A stretch of DNA of 64,000 nt from Spirochaeta isovalerica. Its GTDB lineage: Bacteria; Spirochaetota; Spirochaetia; DSM-2461. The notes under the pieces are model-generated. The model saw only the letters and a list, made by a program, of their open reading frames with translations, made no database searches and was not told the DNA's origin. How positions within the stretch are numbered: the first letter of the stretch is position 1; each line of letters opens with the position of its first letter. Where the stretch lies: assembly GCF_014207565.1 (NCBI RefSeq), contig NZ_JACHGJ010000003.1:337890-401889 (forward strand). Direction: 5' to 3'. Below, one piece after another: positions 35,308-43,942 of the stretch. The position numbers and the translations under genes are program-made.

Positions 35308-37278
35308 ATGAAAAGTTACGATATCGAAGCACTCAGACTGCTGGCCAGGCAGTATAACACAGTTCGGAAAGCCAGCACGGAAGTCATCAACCTCAGCGCC
35401 ATACTCAATCTGCCCAAGGGAACGGAGCATTTTCTCTCCGATGTACACGGCGAATCGGAAGCTTTTCTCCATGTTTTGAAAAACGGCTCCGGTTCGGTCC
35501 GCCGGAAAATAGAAGAAGTCTTTTCCGGTACGCTCATGGAAGAGGATAAGCGCCATCTGGCGTCGCTGATTTTTTATCCCGAACAGCGGCTTCCCCTTAT
35601 GCTGGAAAAAGTCGAAAACCGCGATGAGTTTTTTAAAATCATTCTGTTCCGCCTTATAAAAATCAGCCGTGTCGTCACATCCAAATACACCCGGTCCAAA
35701 GTGCGGAAAGCTCTGCCCGAAGCCTATGCTTATATCATAGAGGAGCTTCTTCACGAGCAGGAAAGCGTTCTGAATAAGCACGAATACTACACCAGCATTA
35801 TCGAATCCATCGTCTCGACGGAAAGAGCCCACTCCTTCATAGTCGCAATCTGCCGTTTTATCCAGAAAATGACTGTAGATCACCTGCATATAATCGGAGA
35901 CATATACGACAGGGGCCCGGGAGCCCATATTATTATGGATTCTCTGATCGCCTATCATACAGTTGATATACAGTGGGGGAACCACGATATCCTGTGGATG
36001 GGAGCCGCCTCCGGTTCCGGAGCCTGCATTGCCAATGTTCTGAGAATTTCCCTCCGCTACGGCAATCTGGCGACACTGGAAGATGCCTACGGCATAAGTC
36101 TCCTGCCTCTGGTCAGGTTTGCTATGGAGACATACGGTGATGACCCCTGTACCCGTTTCTTTCCGAAAAACACCGGCGATATCGATATGGATTACAACGA
36201 AGAGCAGATGATCGCCAGGATGCATAAAGCCATTACGATCATCCAGTTGAAGCTGGAAGGCCAGATAATCTCGCGGAGAAAACACTTCCGGATGGATAAC
36301 AGGGATATTCTGAGCACATTGGATCCGGAAAAGGGTTCTGTTGTTATTGACGGAGCGGAGTATCCGGTTAACGATTCCAATTTTCCCACATTCGATAAAG
36401 ATCATCCTCTCGAACTCTCGGAAAAAGAGAAAGAGATCATGACCAAGCTGACCAACTCTTTCAAGAGCAGCACCAATCTTCGCAAACATGTCCGCTTCCT
36501 CTATGAAAAGGGGAGCATGTACCTGATTCATAACAACAATCTTCTTTATCATGGATGCATTTCCATGAAAGATGACGGATCCTTTGACGGATTTGAAGTT
36601 GATGGAGAGTCTTATTCAGGCCGTGCATTTATGGACCGGGTGGAACGGCTTGCCAGGCAGGCTTATTTCGCGTCGGAAGATGATGAATCGAAATCTTATG
36701 GACAGGACGCGGTCTGGTATCTCTGGAGCGGGCGTCAGTCTCCTTTATACGGCAAAGATAAAATGGCCACTTTCGAGCGGTATTTTGTCGATGCCCCCGA
36801 AACTCATGTGGAGAATAAAAATCCCTATTACAAGTTCCGGGACAGCGATGATACGGCAAGGAAGATACTGGAGGAATTCGGTCTGGATCCCGATAAATCC
36901 CATATTATAAACGGGCATGTTCCCGTCGCCGTAAAAAAAGGTGAAAGCCCTGTCAAAGGCGAGGGAAAACTGATCGTCATAGACGGCGGCTTTTCCAAAG
37001 CCTATCAGCCTCATACGGGGATCGCCGGCTACACTCTCGTGTATAATTCCCACGGAATGTATCTCGTTTCGCATAAAGGGTTCAGCTCCACCAGGCTGGC
37101 AGTGGAAGAGGAACAGGATATACTGACGGAAGATATTCTGCTCGAGAGCGTGCAGGAAAGGCTGCGGGTTAAGGATACGGATAAGGGCAAAAAAATACAG
37201 AACCAGATCAATCTCCTCAATGCCCTTCTGGATGCTTACAGAACCGGCCGGATTAAAGAGGGCGAGGAATCATACTGA
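35308..37278 (+). CDS. fbp: Class III fructose-1,6-bisphosphatase
   Basis: A 656-residue cytosolic enzyme of the calcineurin-like phosphoesterase type, first known from Firmicutes (FBPase class III). Metal-site motifs in order: 'FLSDVHGESEA', 'IIGDIYDRGPG', 'WGNHDILWMGA' and 'INGHVPV'. It hydrolyses fructose-1,6-bisphosphate to fructose-6-phosphate in gluconeogenesis and would feed hexosamine synthesis. Length matches the family (about 640-670). The reading frame is clean. Confidence 0.93.
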   Translation: MKSYDIEALRLLARQYNTVRKASTEVINLSAILNLPKGTEHFLSDVHGESEAFLHVLKNGSGSVRRKIEEVFSGTLMEEDKRHLASLIFYPEQRLPLMLEKVENRDEFFKIILFRLIKISRVVTSKYTRSKVRKALPEAYAYIIEELLHEQESVLNKHEYYTSIIESIVSTERAHSFIVAICRFIQKMTVDHLHIIGDIYDRGPGAHIIMDSLIAYHTVDIQWGNHDILWMGAASGSGACIANVLRISLRYGNLATLEDAYGISLLPLVRFAMETYGDDPCTRFFPKNTGDIDMDYNEEQMIARMHKAITIIQLKLEGQIISRRKHFRMDNRDILSTLDPEKGSVVIDGAEYPVNDSNFPTFDKDHPLELSEKEKEIMTKLTNSFKSSTNLRKHVRFLYEKGSMYLIHNNNLLYHGCISMKDDGSFDGFEVDGESYSGRAFMDRVERLARQAYFASEDDESKSYGQDAVWYLWSGRQSPLYGKDKMATFERYFVDAPETHVENKNPYYKFRDSDDTARKILEEFGLDPDKSHIINGHVPVAVKKGESPVKGEGKLIVIDGGFSKAYQPHTGIAGYTLVYNSHGMYLVSHKGFSSTRLAVEEEQDILTEDILLESVQERLRVKDTDKGKKIQNQINLLNALLDAYRTGRIKEGEESY

Positions 37279-37327
37279 TCGGGATATTCTTCTTTTGAAG
37301 GAAATTCCGGCAATCAATAATAATGCT

Positions 37328-37367
37328 CAGGCTGAGAAAATAAATAAAAAAAACTCTTCTCAGCCTG
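37328..37367. repeat. Perfect 11-bp inverted repeat after fbp
   Basis: CAGGCTGAGAA (37328-37338) and TTCTCAGCCTG (37357-37367) form a perfect stem around an 18-nt A-rich loop. No T-run follows on the plus strand, so it is not a standard terminator. It could stabilise the fbp transcript end, or be an operator. The rest of the 240-nt gap before the next gene is AT-rich with no gene. Confidence 0.6.
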
Positions 37368-37517
37368 TTGAAATTTGCACAAATTAAGGATTTTCTCATA
37401 CTTTCTTCGTATTTTTTACCTTACTAATATTGAAAAATCCCCTTCTATCTCATAAGTTGATGCACGACTAAATCAATCTGTGATAAAATAGCTCAAGTTC
37501 ATAGGAGAACATTCAAG

Positions 37518-38468
37518 GTGTTGGATATTTCATTAAAGCAGGAAGTCATCGAAATGCTGGCTCTTACTTTCAAGGCAGATGAAATTAATGAAATCGGAGT
37601 CATCCTTTTCAGGAAATTCGACCTTCATCAGGTTTCGGGGACCCGGTCAACCGAGACCGTTTCCTCCCGCCGCGCCGCAACCATTCTCGTTGAATACTGC
37701 ATGGACAGAAAAGGGGAGATCAGCCTTCTCGAATTTCTTATTCAGATTGATGATTCAGTATTTCTCGGCCGGTCCGTTTCCGTGGAAGGACTGGAAACTT
37801 TTCTGCTGAAGTTGTCGCAATACGGCTTCTTTTATAATCCCGATAAAAGGCGGATCGTCAGCGGGAAAGATGACCCTCTGGATATGAAGAACTGGGGAGC
37901 TCTCAAAGAAGGTAAAACTTACGGCATGAGTGTGTTGAGCCTGGACATCGTTGAGAATTCCCGTCTGGTTAAACGGTACGGCTCGGGGAAAATGAAAAAG
38001 CTTTACGCATCTCTCTGGGCCTTTTTAAGAGAGCGTCTGGATGCCTACAACGGAAGAATCTGGTCCTGGGCAGGAGACGGCGGTTTAATTGCCTTCGCCA
38101 TGAAAAAACACCTGGTCCATTCAGTCAAATTCGCCATGGAAATTCAAACCCTTCTTATCCTTTTCAATCACGATCCTTCCTATCCGCTGAAAGAACCTAT
38201 TCAATTGAGGATCGGTATCGATACGGGAAAAGTGCCTTTTTCCTTCAATACCGGCGAAATCATATCGGAAGTCATTAACTGCGCCGCCCATCTCGAGAAG
38301 GGAGTCTGTCTGCCCGGGCATATTGCCGTATCCTTTCGTGTCTATGAATCCATGGGTAAAGGTTATGCCGATTTCTTTTCCTCTGCTGGTCAGTTTGAAG
38401 GGGAGGAGACCTATCTGTCCATTCCTCTGACGCACAGTATCAAAGAAGCTGAACCGGTTTTCAGCTGA
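37518..38468 (+). CDS. Protein with N-terminal helical adaptor-like domain and altered class III cyclase-homology domain
   Basis: A 316-residue soluble protein starting at GTG (AGGAG at 37503-37507). Residues about 10-80 are helical and end in a 'LVEYCMDRKGEISLLEFLIQI' type segment that recalls effector-associated (death-fold-like) adaptor domains. Residues about 85-130 form a linker with 'YGFFYNPDKR' and 'NWGAL'. Residues about 135-300 match the class III cyclase fold: metal Asp143 ('SLDIVENS') and Asp187 ('AGDGG') are present and Asn254 is present, but the transition-state Arg is His258 and the adenine-selecting Lys is Ser. It is a clear paralogue of the gene at 47025. Cyclase activity is doubtful; a nucleotide-binding or signalling role is possible. 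Confidence 0.75.
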   Translation: MLDISLKQEVIEMLALTFKADEINEIGVILFRKFDLHQVSGTRSTETVSSRRAATILVEYCMDRKGEISLLEFLIQIDDSVFLGRSVSVEGLETFLLKLSQYGFFYNPDKRRIVSGKDDPLDMKNWGALKEGKTYGMSVLSLDIVENSRLVKRYGSGKMKKLYASLWAFLRERLDAYNGRIWSWAGDGGLIAFAMKKHLVHSVKFAMEIQTLLILFNHDPSYPLKEPIQLRIGIDTGKVPFSFNTGEIISEVINCAAHLEKGVCLPGHIAVSFRVYESMGKGYADFFSSAGQFEGEETYLSIPLTHSIKEAEPVFS

Positions 38469-38491
38469 TAGAGATTACTCTAAGGAATATC

Positions 38492-38529
38492 ATCCCCTGT
38501 CCCCGTCTGCGGAACAGGGGATTTTTTTT
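38492..38529 (+). terminator. Rho-independent terminator
   Basis: ATCCCCTGT (38492-38500) pairs with ACAGGGGAT (38514-38522), followed by a run of eight T residues. It ends the transcript of the cyclase-homology gene at 37518. Confidence 0.9.
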
Positions 38530-38554
38530 GTGGTAACTATGAAATATTAACTGA

Positions 38555-38603
38555 ATATTAATAAAATCAATATAAAACATTGAGTATATTAATAAAATCA
38601 ATA
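38555..38603 (+). repeat. Two 18-bp direct repeats upstream of the DUF2089 operon promoter
   Basis: ATATTAATAAAATCAATA occurs identically at 38555-38572 and 38586-38603, 31 bp apart, about three helical turns. The second copy ends 16 bp before the -35 element. This is the layout of a paired activator or repressor site; the helix-turn-helix protein encoded next is the obvious candidate ligand. Confidence 0.65.
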
Positions 38604-38619
38604 AAAAATTTGAAATAAA

Positions 38620-38647
38620 TTGACATTATTGATATATGTTGTATATT
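38620..38647 (+). promoter_or_regulatory. Sigma-70-type promoter of the DUF2089 operon
   Basis: TTGACA (38620-38625) and TATATT (38642-38647) with a 16-nt spacer, close to consensus. The start codon is about 19 nt downstream of the -10, so the leader is very short. Confidence 0.65.
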
Positions 38648-38665
38648 TGTATTAAGGAGTGAATG

Positions 38666-39031
38666 ATGGTTAAAGATTGGCAGCAGCTGATGGCGATCAG
38701 CGGGGACAGAAAAGTGGTTATTGAAAAAGTCTATGTTCCCGATCTGGACGTTCATATAGAAGGGCAGTTCAATATGCCTGAAATTATGACACTCAGTCAG
38801 GAGGATCAGATCTTTGCAGCCCGCTTCATTAAATCGGGTGGGTCGATAAAAGAGATGGAAAAGCAGTTCGGTATCAGTTATCCCACAGTGAAGAACCGAC
38901 TGAAGAATATTGCATCGGCACTCGGGGGAGTGGATATTGAAATGGATTACCGGAAGCCGGCCATGTCGGTACTTGATCTTCTGGAAAAAGGGGAGATCTC
39001 AGTGGAAGACGCCATGAAGGAGTTATCGTGA
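38666..39031 (+). CDS. DUF2089-family helix-turn-helix regulator
   Basis: A 121-residue protein of the DUF2089 family. The central 'SGGSIKEMEKQFGISYPTVKNRLKNIA' is a sigma-70 region 4-like helix-turn-helix; the C-terminus carries a short SHOCT-like 'VLDLLEKGEISVEDAMKEL' helix. I use the second of two adjacent ATGs because it has better spacing (6 nt) to AAGGAG at 38654-38659. It heads a small operon with a membrane peptide and a SHOCT-type protein, an arrangement seen with DUF2089 elsewhere. Probably a local, self-acting regulator tied to envelope conditions. Confidence 0.85.
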   Translation: MVKDWQQLMAISGDRKVVIEKVYVPDLDVHIEGQFNMPEIMTLSQEDQIFAARFIKSGGSIKEMEKQFGISYPTVKNRLKNIASALGGVDIEMDYRKPAMSVLDLLEKGEISVEDAMKELS

Positions 39032-39312
39032 TGCTGCCGATGATTATGAGACTGAAAGTGAGCCGGGAAGAAGGCCGCGGAGTCAACCTCTATATTCCGC
39101 TCATTATAGTATACCTTCTTCTTTTGCCTTTTATCCTTATCGCCTTGCCTTTCGGATGGTTGTGGTATAACAGGGCGGTAGAGAAGGAAGGGGCTTCGGG
39201 GAAGGCTTCCATAAGGATGATTCCCGCGGTATTGAGTCTTCTGGGCTCTTTGAGCGGCACGGAAGTGGAGTTCAGTGACAGCAAATCAGAAATTATTCTG
39301 AAATTAATATAG
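39028..39312 (+). CDS. Small membrane protein in the DUF2089 operon
   Basis: A 94-residue protein with one strong hydrophobic segment (about residues 15-40, 'IPLIIVYLLLLPFILIALPF') and a charged C-terminal tail. Start is either GTG 39028 or ATG 39031; both follow AAGGAG at 39016-39021. It overlaps the DUF2089 stop, so it is translationally coupled. By position it could be the membrane sensor or target controlled by the neighbouring regulator. No known family recognised. Confidence 0.7.
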   Translation: MMLPMIMRLKVSREEGRGVNLYIPLIIVYLLLLPFILIALPFGWLWYNRAVEKEGASGKASIRMIPAVLSLLGSLSGTEVEFSDSKSEIILKLI

Positions 39313-39331
39313 ATAGTTTAAGGAGAAAAAT

Positions 39332-39760
39332 ATGAACGAAGAGAGAATGAAAATTTTAAACATGCTCAGCGAAGGCAAAATCACAACGGAAGAAGCGGAC
39401 AGACTGCTCGATGCCGTAGGAGCGGCGCCTTCCATGGCTGCAGCTAATCCTGTCGGAGCCGACGGTCTTCCGAAATACCTCTATGTGAATGTAAACAGCT
39501 TTAAGGAGAACGGAGAGGAGAAGAAAGAGAATGTGAACATAAAGGTTCCCATGGCCCTGATAAAAGCCGGTGTGAATATCGCCTCGCTTATGCCGGAAGA
39601 CGTTCAGGGGGAAATCAATAAAGCCATGGACGAAAAAGGGGTGAAATTTAATCTTTCCGATATTAAAAAGGAGAATCTCGATGAATTCCTGGTTGCACTC
39701 AGAGAACTGGAAGTTAATGTGGATGGAGAAAATGAACGAGTTAGGATTTACTGCCAGTGA
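39332..39760 (+). CDS. SHOCT-like / YvlB-N-type protein
   Basis: A 142-residue protein that opens with a SHOCT-like helix pair ('MKILNMLSEGKITTEEADRLLDAVG') and continues with a predicted beta-rich part ('LPKYLYVNVNS', 'ENVNIKVPMALIKAG') and a helical segment. This N-terminus is typical of YvlB/DUF4097-associated proteins that travel with DUF2089 regulators. SD AAGGAG precedes the ATG. Third gene of the operon; probably an oligomerisation or regulatory component. Confidence 0.8.
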   Translation: MNEERMKILNMLSEGKITTEEADRLLDAVGAAPSMAAANPVGADGLPKYLYVNVNSFKENGEEKKENVNIKVPMALIKAGVNIASLMPEDVQGEINKAMDEKGVKFNLSDIKKENLDEFLVALRELEVNVDGENERVRIYCQ

Positions 39761-39860
39761 TGAACATCTCCGCATTCACTATGAAGAAGGCAAGTCCCGC
39801 CGTAAGTCAACTGTGGGAATAAAGTACCGATCCCCGCTGGTCATCCGGCGGAACTTTTAA
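39732..39860 (+). CDS. Possible 42-residue small protein at the end of the DUF2089 operon
   Basis: An ATG at 39732 with GGAG 4 nt upstream opens a 42-codon frame that overlaps the last 29 nt of the SHOCT-type gene and stops 7 nt before the terminator. The product is basic, with 'YEEGKSRRKSTVGIKYRSP' in its middle. Position between a gene and its terminator is suggestive, but length and lack of a known family keep this tentative. Confidence 0.3.
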   Translation: MNELGFTASDEHLRIHYEEGKSRRKSTVGIKYRSPLVIRRNF

Positions 39861-39866
39861 CGATCC

Positions 39867-39902
39867 GAAGCTTCGCGGTAGCCGCCGCGGAGCTTCTTCT
39901 TT
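39867..39902 (+). terminator. Terminator of the DUF2089 operon
   Basis: A 12-bp stem (39867-39878 with 39885-39896, one G-T wobble) around the 6-nt loop TAGCCG, followed by TTCTTTT. It lies in the gap to a convergent gene. Confidence 0.8.
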
Positions 39903-39911
39903 TATAAAATA

Positions 39912-40583
39912 TCACAGAAAGAGCGTCAGCAGCAATGCCGAAAAATTATAGAGACCGTGGAGAATGGCCGGGATATGGATATTTTTCTTCCTTGTAAATA
40001 AAAAAGAGAAATAACAGCCCAGGATAAAAGCATTGAATCCTCCCGGAACCCCTTCATAGAGATGGCCGGCGGCGAACAGAATATTCACAAAAATAAGGCG
40101 GGACCATTTTTCAGTATCCAGAACTTCCAATCTGGTGTAGAGGTAGGAGCGGAAGAACAGTTCTTCGCTATACCCCGTCAGCAGGGAGGATATGAAAACC
40201 GGTGCTATCATGGAGTACTTTGTAAGCTTCCAAAGAGGTTCTTCCGGCAGGACTTCCCCGGCGACAAGCATAATGGTGACTTGAACCGCCATAACCACCG
40301 CCGCGGTTCCGGCCGCCGCCAGCAGAATAAAAGGGATATCTTTTGCGCCCGGCCGCACCAGCCCGAAGGATTGAAAGTCAAGCAGATCGTCGCGGTGCAT
40401 CAGGTAAATGACCATAAATATCTGGGGGACCAGAAGAATCCAGATCTGCAGATTGTAGAGAAGAGAATTAAAGCTCCGGGGATCGGGAATGCCTGCCAGA
40501 AAGAGATATCCAGGCAAATAGAACAGGGAAAATAGCAATCCCGCCTCAATTAATGTATCTCTTCTGTATTTCTTTGTTCCCAT
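39912..40583 (-). CDS. CPBP-family intramembrane metalloprotease
   Basis: A 223-residue membrane protein with about six hydrophobic segments and the three CPBP (CAAX protease/Abi) motifs: the glutamate pair in 'GYSEELFFRSYLY', a histidine in 'FAAGHLYEG' and a second in 'ILHGLYNFSA'. Such proteins are Rce1-like proteases; in bacteria some act in bacteriocin immunity or membrane-protein maturation, but the substrate is usually unknown. It is transcribed alone, convergent with the DUF2089 operon. Confidence 0.87.
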   Translation of the reverse strand: MGTKKYRRDTLIEAGLLFSLFYLPGYLFLAGIPDPRSFNSLLYNLQIWILLVPQIFMVIYLMHRDDLLDFQSFGLVRPGAKDIPFILLAAAGTAAVVMAVQVTIMLVAGEVLPEEPLWKLTKYSMIAPVFISSLLTGYSEELFFRSYLYTRLEVLDTEKWSRLIFVNILFAAGHLYEGVPGGFNAFILGCYFSFLFTRKKNIHIPAILHGLYNFSALLLTLFL

Positions 40584-40672
40584 ATCTAAGGCTTATATAG
40601 TAATATTTATCTATTATCAATAAAAATCTTCCCGTATTCTTCTGATATAACCGGGTACTCACAGGTGAAAAT

Positions 40673-41788
40673 ATGTGGATTGCTATACTGCTGCTGGTGG
40701 TCATTGGAGCCGTAACCGTGCTTCTCGTGACCGGAACCGGAAAACAATGGAGAGAATTCTATGTCCGCGGAGCCGATGCGGGATTCAGCATCGGAGAAAT
40801 GAAAATGCTCAGGAGTGCGGCTGAGCAGGCGGGACTGGAAAACCCCGTATCAATTTTTTTCTCTATTGATCAGCTCGATCACAGCATTTCCGTTTTAAGC
40901 AATTATGTGGAGGATAACGGAATTGAATATACTCCCGAGGAGAGCGCCCTTCTCAGGAAGCTCTATGATTACAGGAAAACCATAGAATTCAATAAACCGA
41001 GATATAAATCCGGTTTGAAGCATACCATCGAATTGAAAGAGGGGCAGCCGCTGAAAATCGCTTTGGGCAAATCGGGCCTGTTCAATTCGGAGATTCTGGA
41101 AATCGATGAGAATTATCTCGTAATCAGTTATCCTTCGGGAAACACTCTTCCCCAGGGCGTTACCTGGAGGGGGCAGAATCTTCGGGTCTATTTTCAGAAA
41201 AAGAACGATGCGAGTTATTATTTCGAATCCAGGGTCAAGGACGACTATTTCGACCGGTCCTTCAAGCTGCTCCACATAGCCCATTCCGGTAATATACTGA
41301 GAAGCCAGAGGCGCAATTCCATAAGGACGAAAGCGGAATTTCCCGTTACTATTTTTCCTCTCCAGGATTTGAGCCAGGTGGACAATGTTATTATGTCCGA
41401 AGGTGGTTTCAGAGGGGAGATGCAGGATATCTCTGAAGATGGCGCATCTCTGATAATCGGGGGGAAGGGAAAGGAGGGGTTGCTTCTCAAGCTTCAGTTT
41501 CAGCTTTCCGATTCCATTCTGGTCGTCTGCGGGGTCATACGGTATTTCGAGTACAATCCCGATCAGGAAAGATCCATTCTCCATCTTCAGTTCACGCGCC
41601 CCGATGATGAGACGCGGAATAAAATACTCTCCTTTGTATACGATGTCCATCGTCGCAGGGAAAGAGAGGAGGGTGGCGATGATCTTGAACCGGTCATTGA
41701 CGATGATGATGAAGGTCCTTATCCTGATGAGCCCCTTGATGAAGAAGCCGAATTGCTAGAGATGATTGAAGAGTCTGATGAAGATTAG
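40673..41788 (+). CDS. Membrane-anchored PilZ-domain c-di-GMP receptor (YcgR-like)
   Basis: A 371-residue protein: one N-terminal membrane helix (about 2-20), a helical region (25-110), a YcgR-N-like beta-barrel (about 117-205) and a PilZ domain (about 208-325). The c-di-GMP ligands are intact: R214-x3-R218 just before the barrel and D252-x-S254-x2-G257. The C-terminal ~45 residues are strongly acidic. It should therefore bind c-di-GMP and act at the membrane, perhaps on motility or the envelope. It shows that c-di-GMP signalling operates in this organism, which matters for reading the altered I-site of the PelD-like protein at 2558. Confidence 0.88.
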   Translation: MWIAILLLVVIGAVTVLLVTGTGKQWREFYVRGADAGFSIGEMKMLRSAAEQAGLENPVSIFFSIDQLDHSISVLSNYVEDNGIEYTPEESALLRKLYDYRKTIEFNKPRYKSGLKHTIELKEGQPLKIALGKSGLFNSEILEIDENYLVISYPSGNTLPQGVTWRGQNLRVYFQKKNDASYYFESRVKDDYFDRSFKLLHIAHSGNILRSQRRNSIRTKAEFPVTIFPLQDLSQVDNVIMSEGGFRGEMQDISEDGASLIIGGKGKEGLLLKLQFQLSDSILVVCGVIRYFEYNPDQERSILHLQFTRPDDETRNKILSFVYDVHRRREREEGGDDLEPVIDDDDEGPYPDEPLDEEAELLEMIEESDED

Positions 41789-41855
41789 TTCTCTTGATTT
41801 TTTTTATCAGTGAACTTACAAATTATTATAGAGAGATTAAGAAAAGGATAATTAT

Positions 41856-42713
41856 ATGAGAAAAATATTTTGGATTGCAGCCCTGACAATTCTGGTCTTT
41901 ACAGGATGCGCTACAACAGAACCTCAGATGGTCGATGAGCCTGTTGAAGAGGTGAAAGCTGCACCGGTGGAAGAGCCGGTACAGGAAACCATGATGATCG
42001 ATGTCTATCTTCCTGTTAAGGAGACTCTCAAGTCTTCTGACGGAATTGTGGACGGATATGTAGAGTCTGATTACGATGACTCCGGAAATCTGCTGGAGGA
42101 ACGTGAGTACAATTCCGAAGGAATCCTCCTGACGAGAATGCAAAACTCAGTGGAAGGCGGGAAGATCGTCCGAACTGAATATTTCCGCGGCGAAGATAAT
42201 GAGCCGGGAATCTATATGGTTCGCAAGTATGAAAATGGTTATGTCGTGGAGGAAATCTCCTATGACCAGAAAGATGTCCCTCAGACGATTTCCCGTTATG
42301 AGCGGGATTCTATGGGGAATATTCTTCAATGGACTGTAGCCAGTGGAGATAATGTGCCCATGATGGTGACCCGCTATGATTACAATGGGGACAGAAGGCT
42401 CAAGGCCGAGTTTCTGACTCCTCTCGGCGAAAGCGAAGGTTACATCGATTATGAATGGGACGGCAATCTTCTAATGAGTGAGAAAACCTATGATGCTGAC
42501 GGCAAACTCGATAAAGCCGTCGAATATGCCTATGAAGGTGAATACCTTATCGGGGAAACTCATTACAGGAAAACCGTGGTAAACTATACGATTGAATATG
42601 TTCTTGATGAAGCCGGGAACGCCCTCGTAAAAAAACATTTTTACAGAAGCGGCAACCTCAAGGCTGAATGGGAGTACGAATACACATCGATTAAGAAAGA
42701 GGTGCTTAAATAA
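41856..42713 (+). CDS. Predicted lipoprotein with YD/YwqK-like repeats
   Basis: A 285-residue lipoprotein: signal peptide with lipobox ending in FTGC (Cys18), an acidic Glu/Pro-rich linker (about 25-50), then beta-hairpin repeats of the type 'YDADGKLDKAVEYAYEG', 'DEAGNALVKKHFYRSGN', similar to YD or antitoxin-YwqK/MORN-like repeats. Such repeats usually make an elongated beta structure. AAGGA precedes the ATG. It overlaps the next gene by one base, so the two likely work together at the envelope. Function unknown. Confidence 0.78.
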   Translation: MRKIFWIAALTILVFTGCATTEPQMVDEPVEEVKAAPVEEPVQETMMIDVYLPVKETLKSSDGIVDGYVESDYDDSGNLLEEREYNSEGILLTRMQNSVEGGKIVRTEYFRGEDNEPGIYMVRKYENGYVVEEISYDQKDVPQTISRYERDSMGNILQWTVASGDNVPMMVTRYDYNGDRRLKAEFLTPLGESEGYIDYEWDGNLLMSEKTYDADGKLDKAVEYAYEGEYLIGETHYRKTVVNYTIEYVLDEAGNALVKKHFYRSGNLKAEWEYEYTSIKKEVLK

Positions 42714-43912
42714 TGAACAGGATTAATAAATCAGTACTTTCCCGGAAAGTTGTTTTAACTTTTGTTCTGCTTGTTGTCTCCCTCTCTTTTCTCTCGGCCG
42801 GTGACCGGTCGGAAGTCTGGAAAAGAATGTACAGCCGTGCCATGACTATCGATCAGCAGTACGCTATTATGCAGAATATCGTTGCGATGGATGATCCATC
42901 GCTCATAGAAGTTCTCGATGAAGCTCTCGCCGAACAGATATCCTCTCTGGAGGATCAGATGAACCGGACCGAAAGGGCCAAAAAAGATGAGCTGATGAGG
43001 ATGATCGTGAACGAACTCTCTGCCCTTAAGGCGGAAGAATCTGCCGGAACCATCTTTACGCTTTACAATAATGTTGACAATCCCATTCTTCAGGCTGATT
43101 GTCTAGTGGCGCTCGGTCAGATTCGGGCCGTCGATCTGGTTCCGCAGATCAGCATCATTCTGAGAAATCTCAATTTCAATACCAATTCCGACCAGCAGGT
43201 TGCCGAGATCCTGGCCTATGCCGCCGTTGTCTCTCTTGAAAGAATGCGCGACGTCAGAGGGTTTGAGCAGGTCTTCTACGCTTCTCTGGGCTGGTATTCC
43301 CGCCGTGTCCGCGACAGGGCTGAAGAAGCGCTGAAAGTCATCTCCGATGACCCGACAGAACCGATATTGACGATTCTCTCCGGGCCTGACAGCAGCTATA
43401 AGACAAAACTGACTGCTCTCGAAGTGGAAAATGCTTCAAATGCCCCGGCGGAAAATAAAAGCCGCACTGCCGTTTTGGCACTGCAGGAAGGTCTCAGATA
43501 TTCTCCGAACGATAAGACGGAAGCGGATCAGTTGGCCAGGCTGAGACAGACTGCGATGGTGGTTCTTATAAGCAATGAATATAAGAATCCCGATATCGCG
43601 GAGGATCTGGCGAAAGCCTTCGACCGGGCAGAGGACATCAATGAAAAACTGATTGCCATTCAGGCAATGGGTGTGAACGGAACAGATGAAACCGTCAGCT
43701 GGCTGAGTAACAAGCTTTCAGACTTTAACAGCCGCCAGCTCAGCGGTATCGCCGCCAATCAGACTGAGCTGATTTATATCAGGCAGATGATCAGCTCTCT
43801 GGGATTGAGCGGGAACATAAATGCAAAACCGGTTCTGCTGGAAGTCCAGTTTTCCGATTACACGCCGGCTGTTGTAAGGCTTGCGAAAGAAGCGATCGCG
43901 AATTTTGAATAA
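42713..43912 (+). CDS. Exported HEAT-like repeat protein
   Basis: A 399-residue protein with an N-terminal signal peptide (a basic start, hydrophobic stretch to about residue 29, ...SAGD). The rest is a series of alpha-helix pairs of the HEAT/armadillo type ('NPILQADCLVALGQIRAVDLVPQISIIL', 'EKLIAIQAMGVNGTDETVSWLSNKL'). It is a periplasmic scaffold by prediction. ATG overlaps the TAA of the lipoprotein gene. Similar lipoprotein/HEAT neighbours occur in spirochaetes, but I know no assigned role. Confidence 0.75.
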   Translation: MNRINKSVLSRKVVLTFVLLVVSLSFLSAGDRSEVWKRMYSRAMTIDQQYAIMQNIVAMDDPSLIEVLDEALAEQISSLEDQMNRTERAKKDELMRMIVNELSALKAEESAGTIFTLYNNVDNPILQADCLVALGQIRAVDLVPQISIILRNLNFNTNSDQQVAEILAYAAVVSLERMRDVRGFEQVFYASLGWYSRRVRDRAEEALKVISDDPTEPILTILSGPDSSYKTKLTALEVENASNAPAENKSRTAVLALQEGLRYSPNDKTEADQLARLRQTAMVVLISNEYKNPDIAEDLAKAFDRAEDINEKLIAIQAMGVNGTDETVSWLSNKLSDFNSRQLSGIAANQTELIYIRQMISSLGLSGNINAKPVLLEVQFSDYTPAVVRLAKEAIANFE

Positions 43913-43942
43913 TCTGATGTAAAGGATTTTTCCTTATGTCCC

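Noticed and set aside
35296..36552. A 418-codon minus-strand frame opposite fbp.
   Set aside because: Antisense shadow of a gene with clear class III FBPase motifs.
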